From Catellatospora sichuanensis (lineage in GTDB: Bacteria > Actinomycetota > Actinomycetes > Mycobacteriales > Micromonosporaceae): a stretch of 64,000 nucleotides of DNA. Below the pieces are notes generated by a model. It did not search any database. It saw nothing but the letters and a program-made list of their open reading frames with translations, and was not told the DNA's origin. The number at the start of each line of letters is the position of its first letter. The stretch's first letter is position 1. Shown here piece by piece: positions 27,067-35,106 of this stretch. Location: contig NZ_VIQO01000025.1 of NCBI RefSeq assembly GCF_007483665.1, positions 62,001 to 126,000 of the forward strand, in the 5' to 3' direction. A program made the translations under genes and the position numbers.

Positions 27067-27115
27067 GCCGCAGTCGTGCCCGCGCCACCGACGGCGGCGC
27101 GGGCACGACTGCGGC
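27067..27115. terminator. Strong terminator of the amidase gene
   Basis: Perfect 20-bp stem: arms 27067-27086 and 27096-27115, loop of 9 nt. It begins 13 nt after the minus-strand amidase stop at 27128. Confidence 0.85.
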
Positions 27116-27127
27116 CTGCGGCGCGGA

Positions 27128-28141
27128 TCAGACCCGGGTGAGCTTCACGGCGTCGGCGATCACATAGCCGGCTCCGCCGCTCCAGCGGCTCACGCCGACG
27201 GCGTTGTAGTCGCCCCCGGCGAGGCTGAAGGTGCCCAGGTTCACCCAGACCCCGCCACTGCCCTGCTGGTTGACGTGCACCGTCTGATTGCCGCCCGTGG
27301 TCACGACGACGTACGGCGTGGTCGCGTTGTAGCCCGTGTTGGCCGGATACCAGACCTCGACCCGGTAACTGGCCGTCGCGGGAACGTTGAACTTGTACCA
27401 GGCTGCGTCCGAGACGGCCGCCGGGTTGGCGAACCGGTAGTCGGCGCCGAAGCGCTGCGCCGAGTACGTCGAGGTGCCCCAGTTGGCCGAGGCGGTGAAC
27501 CGGCCCGCGGTGGTGTTGTCCACGGTCGACGTCCACGACGGCGGCGGCGGCGTCGTGCCGTTGACCAGCTGCATGAAGTACGACCAGTTCCAGCGTGAAC
27601 CCGGGTCGGTGTGGGTCGCGCCGGGGACCTCGTTGTGGCCGATGATGTGGGCGCGGTCCCTCGGGATGCCGTACTTGCTGGTCACGCTACGCACGATGGC
27701 GGCCGAGGCCTGATACATGGCCTCGGTGTACCAGCCGTCCTGCTCGACGTAGCCCTCGTGCTCGATGCCGATGGACTGCGTGTTGTAGGTCCAGTTGCCG
27801 GCGTGCCAGGCCACGTCGGCCTCGCGCACCATCTGGGTGACCGCGCCGCCCTTGGACACCACGTAGTGGGCGCTGACCTGCGCGGCCGGGTTCTGGAACC
27901 AGTTGATGGCGCTGGTGTACGAACCCTGGACGGTGTGGATGACCACGTAGTTGATGTTGTAGTCGGACTCGCGGCTGGCGTTGGTGTAGTTGCTGGTGCT
28001 GGCGGGCACCCAGGCCGCCGGGCCGTAGTCGGTGCTCGCCTGCGCGGCGGTGGGCACGGACAGCAGCGCGCCGAGGGTCAGCGCGACGCCGCCCGCGAAC
28101 GCCGCGGCACGGCGCAGCAGGGGTGTGGCGGTAGCCACCAT
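27128..28141 (-). CDS. Secreted N-acetylmuramoyl-L-alanine amidase with C-terminal golvesin-like domain
   Basis: Secreted protein of 337 residues. The signal peptide (about 1-33, ending PTAAQAS) is followed by an Amidase_2/PGRP fold: INYVVIHTVQGSY has the first zinc His, VAWHAGNWTYNTQSIGIEHEGY the middle motif, and AHIIGHNEVPGATHTDPGSRWNW the last zinc ligand region. The last 130 residues (WTSTVDNTTAGRFTASANWGTST, FNVPATASYRVEVWYPANTGYN) match the golvesin C-terminal-like beta domain. It cleaves the peptidoglycan stem peptide from muramic acid (family knowledge). ATG 28141 has GGGAGG 6 nt upstream. The promoter region is AT-rich. Confidence 0.93.
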   Translation of the reverse strand: MVATATPLLRRAAAFAGGVALTLGALLSVPTAAQASTDYGPAAWVPASTSNYTNASRESDYNINYVVIHTVQGSYTSAINWFQNPAAQVSAHYVVSKGGAVTQMVREADVAWHAGNWTYNTQSIGIEHEGYVEQDGWYTEAMYQASAAIVRSVTSKYGIPRDRAHIIGHNEVPGATHTDPGSRWNWSYFMQLVNGTTPPPPSWTSTVDNTTAGRFTASANWGTSTYSAQRFGADYRFANPAAVSDAAWYKFNVPATASYRVEVWYPANTGYNATTPYVVVTTGGNQTVHVNQQGSGGVWVNLGTFSLAGGDYNAVGVSRWSGGAGYVIADAVKLTRV

Positions 28142-28286
28142 TCGAGGCCTCCCGGGGTAAGAGGATCTGGTGGCCAAACATTAATGAACATACATCGATC
28201 TCGTCGATAACCTACGAATAACAACTCAACGACGAAACTTAACTCCATAGACCGGGGGGGCGCCCCGCGGCGCCCATCGCCATGAG

Positions 28287-28351
28287 ATAGACGTTGGCCT
28301 ATTACATCGACTGGGCGGCGATCAAAGTCGATGTAATAGGCCAACGTCTAT
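28287..28351. repeat. Perfect 26-bp inverted repeat, AT-rich
   Basis: Arms 28287-28312 and 28326-28351 are exact complements (left arm begins ATAGACGTTGGCC and ends TACATCGACT), loop of 13 nt (GGGCGGCGATCAA). The arms are about 58% AT, unlike the surrounding DNA. It lies about 45 nt downstream of the trmB stop. No T-tract follows on the trmB sense strand. Confidence 0.85.
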
Positions 28352-28394
28352 GAAAAAACGGGGCGGCGCGCAGTGCGCCGAGCGGGCGGTGCGG

Positions 28395-29111
28395 TCAGCG
28401 GGTGCGGCGGTAGAGGAGGTCGAAGATCTGGCGGCCGGCGGCGATGCCGCGGCGCTCGAACTTGGTTACGGGGCGGTGCGCCGGGCGGGGGGCGAAGCCG
28501 TCGTGCAGGTTGGCCAGGCCGTCCGCGGCGTCGAGCACCTCGGCCATCTGCTCGGCGTAGTCGGCCCAGTCGGTGGCGCAGTGCAGCACGCCGCCCACGG
28601 TCAACCGCGAGCGCAGCAGCGTCACGTTGTCCGGCTGGATGAGCCGGCGCTTGTGGTGGCGCAACTTGGGCCACGGGTCGGGGAAGTACACGTGCACCGC
28701 GTCCAGGCTGTCCGGCGGCAGCATCTGCCGCAGCAGGTGCAGCGCGTCGCCCTGGGCGACCCGCACGTTGGCCAGGCCGCGCTCCTCGACGACGGCCAGC
28801 AGGTTGCCCAGGCCGGGCGGGAACACCTCGACCGCCAGGTAGTCGCGGCCCGGGTCGGCGGCGGCCATGGCGACGGTGGCGTCGCCCATGCCGGAGCCGA
28901 TCTCCAGCACCAGCGGGGCGCGGCGGCCGAACAGGGCCTCGGTGTCCAGCGGGGGGTACGGGTCGGCGATGGTCACGCCGTAGGTGGGCCACAGCCTGGT
29001 CAGCGCGTCCTCGTGCCGCCCGCTCACCCGCCCGCGACGGGGGTAGAACGTGGTGATGCGCATCATGCGGCGGCCGTCGTCGAGAGTGTCGGCCAGGTCA
29101 GAGGTGGTCAC
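28395..29111 (-). CDS. trmB: tRNA (guanine-N7-)-methyltransferase
   Basis: Protein of 238 residues that methylates N7 of G46 in tRNA variable loops using S-adenosylmethionine. The SAM-binding motif is LVLEIGSGMGDATVAMA; the signature YFPDPWPKLRHHKRRLIQ with PDPWPKxxHxKRR is diagnostic of TrmB. The C-terminus ends VTKFERRGIAAGRQIFDLLYRRTR as usual. The start appears to be GTG 29111. It is not clustered with other translation genes except valS further upstream on the opposite strand. Confidence 0.95.
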   Translation of the reverse strand: MTTSDLADTLDDGRRMMRITTFYPRRGRVSGRHEDALTRLWPTYGVTIADPYPPLDTEALFGRRAPLVLEIGSGMGDATVAMAAADPGRDYLAVEVFPPGLGNLLAVVEERGLANVRVAQGDALHLLRQMLPPDSLDAVHVYFPDPWPKLRHHKRRLIQPDNVTLLRSRLTVGGVLHCATDWADYAEQMAEVLDAADGLANLHDGFAPRPAHRPVTKFERRGIAAGRQIFDLLYRRTR

Positions 29112-29129
29112 AAGACAGTCAGGATACAG

Positions 29130-29167
29130 CGGCGGCCCCCCGCGCCGTCGGGCGCGAGGGGCCGCCG
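29130..29167. terminator. Terminator of the TM2 protein gene
   Basis: CGGCGGCCCC (29130-29139) pairs with GGGGCCGCCG (29158-29167), with an additional inner GCGCC/GGCGC stem. It lies between the TM2 gene stop (29202) and trmB start. Confidence 0.75.
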
Positions 29168-29201
29168 ACCGCCCACGTCAGCGCGCGGACGGGTGGTCAG
29201 C

Positions 29202-29426
29202 TCACTTGGCGAGCGCCTGGCCCTGCTTGTCCGAGAACTTGCCGATCAGGATCATGATGAAGTCGATCAGCACCCACAGGCCCAGGCCACCGAAGGTGAT
29301 CAGCATCAGGATGCCCGTGCCGATCTTGCCGACGTAGAAGCGGTGCACGCCCAGGGCGCCGAGGAAGAAGCAGAGCAGCAGGGTGACGAGCCAGGACTTG
29401 CTGGTCGTCGCCGTCGTCGTGGTCAC
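29202..29426 (-). CDS. TM2 domain-containing small membrane protein
   Basis: Protein of 74 residues with two membrane helices joined by a short turn: WLVTLLLCFFLGALGVHRFYVGKIGTGILMLITFGGLGLWVLIDFIMIL. GVHRFYVGK and LWVLIDFIMI are the TM2 family signature. Function unknown. The GTG at 29426 has AAGGA at 7-nt spacing; upstream in-frame sequence looks non-coding. It is monocistronic and divergent from valS. Confidence 0.9.
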   Translation of the reverse strand: MTTTTATTSKSWLVTLLLCFFLGALGVHRFYVGKIGTGILMLITFGGLGLWVLIDFIMILIGKFSDKQGQALAK

Positions 29427-29638
29427 AGAGGTGTCCTTCTTGTCAGGGTGGGCCGATCGCCGAGCCGCGACCAGCGAGAACGGACCGTAACAACAGCCCC
29501 ACCCGTGAACAACCACCACAACGGGTGACCCCCGGTCATCCCCACAGCCAACGTCTGCCCGCCGGGGGTGAACGAGGCAGCGCGGAACCGGGCGACCGGT
29601 TACCATCGACGCAAACGAGCGATGTCGAAGGAGGAGCC

Positions 29639-29698
29639 ATGACCCACGCGCTCTTCACGTCGTTCGTCGTACGCGTAGCCGACTCGGGCCGCGCGTAG
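29639..29698 (+). CDS. Candidate valine leader peptide upstream of valS
   Basis: A 19-residue frame MTHALFTSFVVRVADSGRA with a very strong ribosome-binding site (AAGGAGGAGCC) directly before its ATG. It has three valines within four codons (GTC-GTA-CGC-GTA), two of them the GTA codon, which is rare in this GC-rich DNA. It ends 86 nt before the valS start. Position, strength of initiation and codon content suggest that translation through it senses charged tRNA-Val and controls valS (inference). Confidence 0.6.
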   Translation: MTHALFTSFVVRVADSGRA

Positions 29699-29708
29699 TC
29701 TCTTCGAT

Positions 29709-29782
29709 CGCCGCGCCCCAGGGCGCGTGGCGGTCACCCCACCTCTCTCGCGTTCGGGCGCCTTATCCCCACCGAGGTGAGG
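29709..29782 (+). promoter_or_regulatory. valS leader structures: hairpin and Shine-Dalgarno-sequestering pairing
   Basis: A GC-rich hairpin (CGCCGCGCCC at 29709-29718 with GGGCGC...GGCG at 29721-29732) follows the leader frame. Further down, CACCTC at 29740-29745 is complementary to GAGGTG at 29774-29779, which is the valS ribosome-binding site, with two more pairs outside. This could hold valS translation off unless disrupted. There is no T-run. Confidence 0.45.
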
Positions 29783-29784
29783 TC

Positions 29785-32319
29785 ATGAGCCTTCCGGACA
29801 AGCCGACCATCGACGGTCTGCCCGACAAGTGGGCACAGCGCTGGGAATCCGAGCGTGTGTACCGCTTCGACCGCGCCGCGCCGCGTGAGCGCGTGTTCGC
29901 CATCGACACCCCGCCCCCGACCGCCAGCGGCGAGCTGCACGTGGGGCACGTGTTCTCGTACAGCCAGACCGACATGATCGCCCGCTACCAGCGCATGCGG
30001 GGCCGGGCCGTGTTCTACCCGATGGGCTGGGACGACAACGGCCTGCCCACCGAACGCCGGGTGCAGCAGTTCTTCGGGGTGCGCTGCGACCCGTCGCTGC
30101 CGTACGACCCGGAGTTCACTGCGCCGGACAGGCCCGGCAAGCACCAGGTGCCGGTGTCGCGGCGCAACTTCATCGCGCTGTGCGAGCGGCTGACCGCGCA
30201 GGACGAGGAGGCGTTCGAACAGGTGTGGCGGCTGGTGGGCCTGTCCGTGGACTGGTCACTGCTCTACACCACGATCGGCGAGCGGGCCCGTGCCGTGTCG
30301 CAGCGCGCTTTCCTGCGGGCGCTGGCCCGTGGGGACGCCTACCCGGCGCAGGCTCCGACGCTGTGGGACACCACGTTCCGCACCGCCGTGGCGCAGGCCG
30401 AGCTGGAGGACCGGGACCGCCCGGGGGCGTACCACCGGCTGGTGTTCCATCCCGACGCGGCCGGCGCCGCACCGATCACGGCGGCCACGCAGAGCCGACC
30501 GGTGGTCGTGGCGACCACGCGGCCTGAGCTGCTGCCCGCCTGCGTGGCGCTGGTGGCGCACCCGGACGACGAGCGTTACCGCCCGCTGTTCGGCACCACG
30601 GTGCGCTCGCCGCTGTTCGGCGCGCGGGTGCCGGTGCTGGCGCACCGGCTGGCCGACCCGGCCAAGGGCACCGGCATCGCGATGGTGTGCACGTTCGGCG
30701 ACACCACCGACGTGATCTGGTGGCGCGAGCTGGACCTGCCGACCCGGCCGGTGCTCGGCTTCGACGGCCGGTTCCTGCCCGACGCCCCGGACGGGCTGTC
30801 CGAGGACGGCCAGGCGGCCTACGCCGGGCTGGCCGGGGCGACCGTGCACACCGGACGGGAACGGATCACCGCACTGCTGCGCGAGCGCGGCGAGCTGCTC
30901 GGCGAGCCGGAGCCGATCACCCACCCGGTGAAGTTCTACGAGCGCGGCGACAAGCCGCTGGAGATCGTGTCCACCCGGCAGTGGTACATCCGCAACGGCG
31001 GGCGCGACGAGACGCTGCGGGAGCGGCTGCGCGAGCGCGGGCAGGAGCTGACCTGGCAGCCCCCGCACATGCGCACCCGCTACGAGCACTGGGTGAACGG
31101 GCTGGCCGGCGACTGGCTGATCAGCCGCCAGCGCTTCTTCGGCGTGCCGATCCCGGTGTGGTATCCGCTGGACGCCGACGGTACGCCCGATCACGACCGG
31201 CCCATCACGCCCGCCGAGCACGCACTGCCGATCGACCCCAGCTCGGACACCCCGCCCGGGTACGCCGAGGACCAGCGCGGCCGGCCCGGCGGTTTCACGG
31301 CCGATCCCGACGTGATGGACACCTGGGCCACCTCGTCGCTGACGCCGCAGATCGCGGGCGGCTGGGGGTTCGACGACGACCTGTTCGCCCGGGTGTTCCC
31401 GATGGATCTGCGCCCGCAGTCCCACGAGATCATCCGTACCTGGCTGTTCGCGACGGTGCTGCGCGGGCACACCGAGCACGACGCGCTGCCCTGGCGCACC
31501 GCGGCCATCGCGGGCTGGATCCTCGACCCGGATCGCAAGAAGATGTCGAAGTCGGTGGGCAACGTGGTGACGCCGCTGGGCCTGCTGCAGGAGCACGGTT
31601 CGGACGCGGTGCGCTACTGGGCCGCCGCGGCCCGGCCGGGCGCGGACACCGCCTTCGACACCGGCCAGATGCGGGTGGGCCGGCGGCTCGCCATGAAGAT
31701 CCTCAACGCGACGCGTTTCGTGCTCGGCCTCGGCGAGCCCGCACCCGACGCGGAGGTGACCGAGGCGCTGGACCGTGCCCTGCTGGCCGCGCTGCAGCCG
31801 GTGATCGCCGAGGCGACCGCGGCGTTCGAGCAGTATGACCAGAGCCGGGCCCTGGACGCCGCGGAGCGCTTCTTCTGGCTGTTCTGCGACGACTACCTGG
31901 AGCTGGTCAAGCTGCGCGCGTACGGCCAGCACGGCCCGGCCGCCGCGGACTCGGCCCGGCTCGCCCTGCGCACCGCGTTGTCGGTGCTGCTGCGCCTGTT
32001 CGCGCCGGTGCTGCCGTTCGTGACCGAGGAAGCCTGGTCGTGGTGGCAGCCCGGCTCGGTCCACCGCGCCGCCTGGCCCACGCCATCCGAGCTGGCTGCC
32101 GCGGCGGGCGATCCGGCGCCGCTGGCCGCCGCGACGGCCGCGATCGAGGCGGTGCGCCGGGCGAAGTCCGAGGCCAAGGTGTCCATGCGCACCCCCCTGC
32201 GCGGCCTGGCCGTCCCCGAAAACGCCGCCTTCGCCTTGATCGAGCAAGACGTCCGCGACGCCGGCGTGATCACCTCCATCACCCGCCACCCCTCCCCCAC
32301 CTACCTCGCACAGGTCTGA
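29785..32319 (+). CDS. valS: Valyl-tRNA synthetase
   Basis: Class I aminoacyl-tRNA synthetase of 844 residues that charges tRNA-Val with valine in the cytoplasm. The HIGH motif reads HVGH at 52-55 within TPPPTASGELHVGHVFSYSQTD, and KMSKS is at 586-590. An editing (CP1) domain lies between, with TTRPELLPACVALVAHPDD. The C-terminal region is the anticodon-binding helical domain. The length is slightly short of many ValRS (about 860-950), consistent with the form without a long C-terminal coiled coil. GAGGTGAGG precedes the ATG. It is followed at once by repeat family 1 copy 2. A valine-rich leader peptide precedes it. Confidence 0.96.
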   Translation: MSLPDKPTIDGLPDKWAQRWESERVYRFDRAAPRERVFAIDTPPPTASGELHVGHVFSYSQTDMIARYQRMRGRAVFYPMGWDDNGLPTERRVQQFFGVRCDPSLPYDPEFTAPDRPGKHQVPVSRRNFIALCERLTAQDEEAFEQVWRLVGLSVDWSLLYTTIGERARAVSQRAFLRALARGDAYPAQAPTLWDTTFRTAVAQAELEDRDRPGAYHRLVFHPDAAGAAPITAATQSRPVVVATTRPELLPACVALVAHPDDERYRPLFGTTVRSPLFGARVPVLAHRLADPAKGTGIAMVCTFGDTTDVIWWRELDLPTRPVLGFDGRFLPDAPDGLSEDGQAAYAGLAGATVHTGRERITALLRERGELLGEPEPITHPVKFYERGDKPLEIVSTRQWYIRNGGRDETLRERLRERGQELTWQPPHMRTRYEHWVNGLAGDWLISRQRFFGVPIPVWYPLDADGTPDHDRPITPAEHALPIDPSSDTPPGYAEDQRGRPGGFTADPDVMDTWATSSLTPQIAGGWGFDDDLFARVFPMDLRPQSHEIIRTWLFATVLRGHTEHDALPWRTAAIAGWILDPDRKKMSKSVGNVVTPLGLLQEHGSDAVRYWAAAARPGADTAFDTGQMRVGRRLAMKILNATRFVLGLGEPAPDAEVTEALDRALLAALQPVIAEATAAFEQYDQSRALDAAERFFWLFCDDYLELVKLRAYGQHGPAAADSARLALRTALSVLLRLFAPVLPFVTEEAWSWWQPGSVHRAAWPTPSELAAAAGDPAPLAAATAAIEAVRRAKSEAKVSMRTPLRGLAVPENAAFALIEQDVRDAGVITSITRHPSPTYLAQV

Positions 32320-32321
32320 GG

Positions 32322-32374
32322 AAAGGAAGGGCACCTTCACATCGCTATGCGTAGTAGAAGGTGCCCTTCTTAAC
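32322..32374. repeat. Palindromic repeat family 1, copy 2
   Basis: GAAGGGCACCTTC (32326-32338) and GAAGGTGCCCTTC (32357-32369), loop containing CGCTATGCG. It begins 3 nt after the valS stop and separates valS from the convergent modC. Confidence 0.85.
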
Positions 32375-32471
32375 GGTGGTCGGCGAACATGATCCCTGTT
32401 TCGCGCCAGATCAGGCCCCACTTTCTGACACGAAACGCCGATCTTCGTCACCGGGGCCTGGACGGTCGCGG

Positions 32472-33587
32472 TCAGTACGGGTACGCGCGGGTCTCGGTGG
32501 CCTTCACGGCGGCCCAGACTTCGGTGCCGGGCAGGAGCCCGAGCTGGGCGGCGGCCGCGGGCGTGATCTCGGCGGCGGCGCGGATCGGGCCGCCCAGCTC
32601 CACCCGCAGATGGTCGCCGTGCGGCAGCACGCCGACGACGGTGGCCGCCCAGGTGTTGCGCGGGCTGCCCGCGGGCTGCTGCGGGTGCAGCGCGACCGAC
32701 GACGGCGGGAAGGCGAGGAACGCGTCGCCGTGCACCTCGTCGTCGGCCACCATGGCGAATCCGCCGGGCAGTGTGACGGTGTGCCCGTCGGCCCGGCCGC
32801 GGTACAGGTTCAGGCCGACCAGCCGGGCGACGTACTCCGTGCGCGGCTGGGCGGTGACACCCGCCGCGTCGCCCTCCTGCACGATCCGGCCGTCCTCGAC
32901 GATCACCAGCCGGTCGGCCAGCACCAGCGCGTCCAGCGGATCGTGGGTGACCAGCAGGGTCGCGCCCTCGTGCGTACGCAGGTCGTGGTGCAGCCGCGCC
33001 CGGGTCTCCATCCGGGTACGCGCGTCCAGCGCGGCCAGCGGCTCGTCGAGCAGCAGCAGATCCGGGCTCACCGCCATGGCCCGCGCCAGTGCCACCCGCT
33101 GGGCCTGCCCGCCCGACAGCTGCCGGGGCCGCTGCCGGGCCAGCGCCGTCAGCTCGACGCGGGCCAGCCAACGGGCCGCCTCGGCACGCGCGACGCGGCG
33201 CGACGCCCCTCGCGCCTGCGGGCCGAAGGCGATGTTGTCCAGCGCGGACAGGTGCGGGAAGAGCAGGTAGTCCTGGAACACCACGCCGACGCGGCGGTGC
33301 TCCGGCGGTACGAAGATCCCGGCGGCCGGATCGTCGAGGACCTCCTCGCCCAGCCGCAGCCGCCCGGCGTGCAGCGGTAGCAGCCCGGCCATCGCGCGCA
33401 GTGCCGTGGTCTTGCCGGCGCCGTTCGGCCCCAGCAGGGCGACGACCTCACCTTGGGCCACGGACAGCGCCACGTCGAGCCGGAACCCGGGCCGCTCGAC
33501 GACGAGGTGCGCGGAGAGCAGCGCCCGCCCGCAGGGCCATCCCCCGACTGTCGCCCCGGTGCCGACCGCGGTCCGCGGGTCAGTCAC
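32472..33587 (-). CDS. modC: Molybdate ABC transporter ATP-binding protein with TOBE domain
   Basis: Protein of 371 residues. Walker A GPNGAGKTT, Q-loop QDYLLFP, signature LSGGQAQRV and Walker B LLLLDEPLAALD are all intact in the first 240 residues; the remainder is a regulatory TOBE (Mop-like) domain that binds molybdate (ATVVGVLPHGDHLRVEL). It would energise a ModAB importer, but no modA or modB lies in the vicinity. Start GTG 33587 overlaps the end of the upstream regulator gene by 8 nt, so translation is coupled. A sulfate/thiosulfate-type role cannot be excluded, but the molbindin partner favours molybdate. Confidence 0.88.
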   Translation of the reverse strand: MTDPRTAVGTGATVGGWPCGRALLSAHLVVERPGFRLDVALSVAQGEVVALLGPNGAGKTTALRAMAGLLPLHAGRLRLGEEVLDDPAAGIFVPPEHRRVGVVFQDYLLFPHLSALDNIAFGPQARGASRRVARAEAARWLARVELTALARQRPRQLSGGQAQRVALARAMAVSPDLLLLDEPLAALDARTRMETRARLHHDLRTHEGATLLVTHDPLDALVLADRLVIVEDGRIVQEGDAAGVTAQPRTEYVARLVGLNLYRGRADGHTVTLPGGFAMVADDEVHGDAFLAFPPSSVALHPQQPAGSPRNTWAATVVGVLPHGDHLRVELGGPIRAAAEITPAAAAQLGLLPGTEVWAAVKATETRAYPY

Positions 33588-33969
33588 GTTCGACCACCAC
33601 GTTGGTGGACTTGATGACGGCGACGGCGACGCTGCCCACGTCGAGCCCGAGTTCCTCGACGGCCTCCCGGCTCATCAACGACACCACCCGGAAGGGGCCC
33701 GCCTGGATGTCGACCTGGGCCATCACGGTGTCCTTGACGATGGCGGTGACGATGCCGCGCATGCGATTGCGGGCCGAGGAGCGGTCGGCGCGGCCGTCGG
33801 GGTCGTCGGCCTGGGTGCGGGCGTACGCCGCGAGGTCGGCCCCGGCCACCATCCGGTGGTCGTGCTCGTCGCGGTGCGCCCGCAACCGGCCCGAGTCGAC
33901 CAGCCGCCGCACCGTGTCCGCGCTGACGCCTAGCAGCTCCGCAGCCTCACCGATCCGAAATGCGGTCAT
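33580..33969 (-). CDS. Helix-turn-helix molbindin (Mop/TOBE) regulator
   Basis: Protein of 129 residues: an N-terminal MerR/excisionase-type helix-turn-helix (FRIGEAAELLGVSADTVRRLVDSGRL, residues 3-29) followed by a single Mop domain (RNRMRGIVTAIVKDTVMAQVDIQAGPFRVVSLMSREAVEELGLDVGSVAVAVIKSTNVVV). Such proteins bind molybdate and are found next to mod genes in actinobacteria (family knowledge). It overlaps modC by 8 nt. Likely a molybdate-responsive regulator or storage protein. Confidence 0.85.
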   Translation of the reverse strand: MTAFRIGEAAELLGVSADTVRRLVDSGRLRAHRDEHDHRMVAGADLAAYARTQADDPDGRADRSSARNRMRGIVTAIVKDTVMAQVDIQAGPFRVVSLMSREAVEELGLDVGSVAVAVIKSTNVVVERD

Positions 33970-34292
33970 GCGGCGAATGTACCCCTGGCATCTGCGAGCG
34001 CCGCGCGGTCCGAGCGACTGCCACGCGGCGGAGGCTCGGGACGTCCGAAACGCCATCGGCGGCCTGCGCCGCAGCGGAGGGGCCGGAACGCGTGTCGGGG
34101 AACCCGCCGCCCGAGGAGAGAAGGCGGCGGGTTCCCCGATGACCGGACGTGACGCGCGGCCACGCGCCCGCCCGGTACGCCGCGGCCCGACCGGCTGGAC
34201 GTCTCCCGCACGTCCGGAGGTGCTCCCCCAAGCACCTTCCAGGGCGGGGCGTCGTCGGACCGCCGGTCGCGGCCGCGTGGAGCCCGACAGGC
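33970..34292. other. Intergenic region, hairpin only
   Basis: A 323-nt gap between the YceI stop and the molbindin regulator start. Apart from the 17-bp hairpin at 34095-34139 and a weak GAGCC/GGCTC hairpin at 34277-34291 just after the YceI stop, nothing recognisable is present. Confidence 0.5.
34095..34139. terminator. 17-bp perfect hairpin downstream of YceI gene
   Basis: Arms 34095-34111 (TCGGGGAACCCGCCGCC) and 34123-34139 match perfectly, with an 11-nt purine-rich loop. It is about 150 nt beyond the YceI stop; the transcript of YceI probably ends here. Confidence 0.7.
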
Positions 34293-34865
34293 TCAGGCCT
34301 GGCGGGTGGCCTCGCCCTCAATTTCGATCTTGAGGGTCTTGCCGACCAGCACGCCGCCGGTCTCGAGCGCCTGGTTCCAGGTCACGTTGAACTGCTCGCG
34401 GTCGATCTCGGTGGTGGCGGTGAAGCCGATGAGCTCCTGGCCCCACGGGTTCTTGTTCACACCGCCGAACTCGAGCGCGAGCTCCACCGTCTTGGTGACG
34501 TCCTTGATGGTGAGCTCGCCGACGAGGGTGAAGTCCTCGCCCGACTCGGCCCGCAGGCCGGTGCTGCGGAAGCTCAGCTCCGGGTACTTCTCGGTCTCGA
34601 GGAAGTCGCCGGTGCGCAGGTGGTTGTCGCGGTCGGCGACACCGGTGTCGATGCTCGCGGTCTGCACGACGGCGTTCACCGACGAGGCCAGCGGGTCCTC
34701 GGCGATCACGATCTCGCCGGCGACGTCCTTGAACGCGCCGCGCACCTTGCTGACCACCATGTGCTTGATCACGAAGCCGACGCGCGTGTGCGCGGGGTCG
34801 ATGGCGTAGGTGCCGGGCGTGGGGATGGTCAGGCCGTTCCAGGTGCGGGTGTTCAGCGTGGTCAT
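34293..34865 (-). CDS. YceI family protein
   Basis: Protein of 190 residues with the lipocalin-like YceI fold: PGTYAIDPAHTRVGFVIKHMVVSKVRGAFKDVAGEI is the signature N-terminus, followed by SIDTGVADRDNHLRTGDFLETEKYPELSFRST. No signal peptide is present, so it is cytoplasmic, as in many actinobacterial homologues. The family binds isoprenoid-type lipids; a stress role is often proposed but unproven. GGAGGACACGGAC precedes ATG 34865. It is divergent from the PBP gene. Confidence 0.93.
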   Translation of the reverse strand: MTTLNTRTWNGLTIPTPGTYAIDPAHTRVGFVIKHMVVSKVRGAFKDVAGEIVIAEDPLASSVNAVVQTASIDTGVADRDNHLRTGDFLETEKYPELSFRSTGLRAESGEDFTLVGELTIKDVTKTVELALEFGGVNKNPWGQELIGFTATTEIDREQFNVTWNQALETGGVLVGKTLKIEIEGEATRQA

Positions 34866-35106
34866 GTCCGTGTCCTCCGATGGAAGCGTGCATCTCTTAC
34901 GTGACGGTTCAACTATACGCGGCGCAACGATATTTCGGGTATCGACACGCTGTTTTCCGGATCACTCAAACGCTCTCGAACAGGAGGACCACTCAGCCCA
35001 TGGGAATATGCCCTTTTTCAGATGAGATGCACGCCACAAATCCTGGCACATCGGAGATCTCCGGGCAGTCTTGAGCATCCCCGACCTCTCCCCCGAAGGT
35101 GCTGCG

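Noticed and set aside
30256-33171. 971-codon minus-strand frame over valS and modC
   Set aside because: Antisense shadow of valS in its larger part; composition is Arg/Gly/Ala/Pro-rich without domain features.
35000-35074. 24-codon upstream frame before the PBP gene (MGICPFSDEM...)
   Set aside because: The AGGAGG is 12 nt from its ATG, too far for a firm call, and no regulatory codon pattern is seen.
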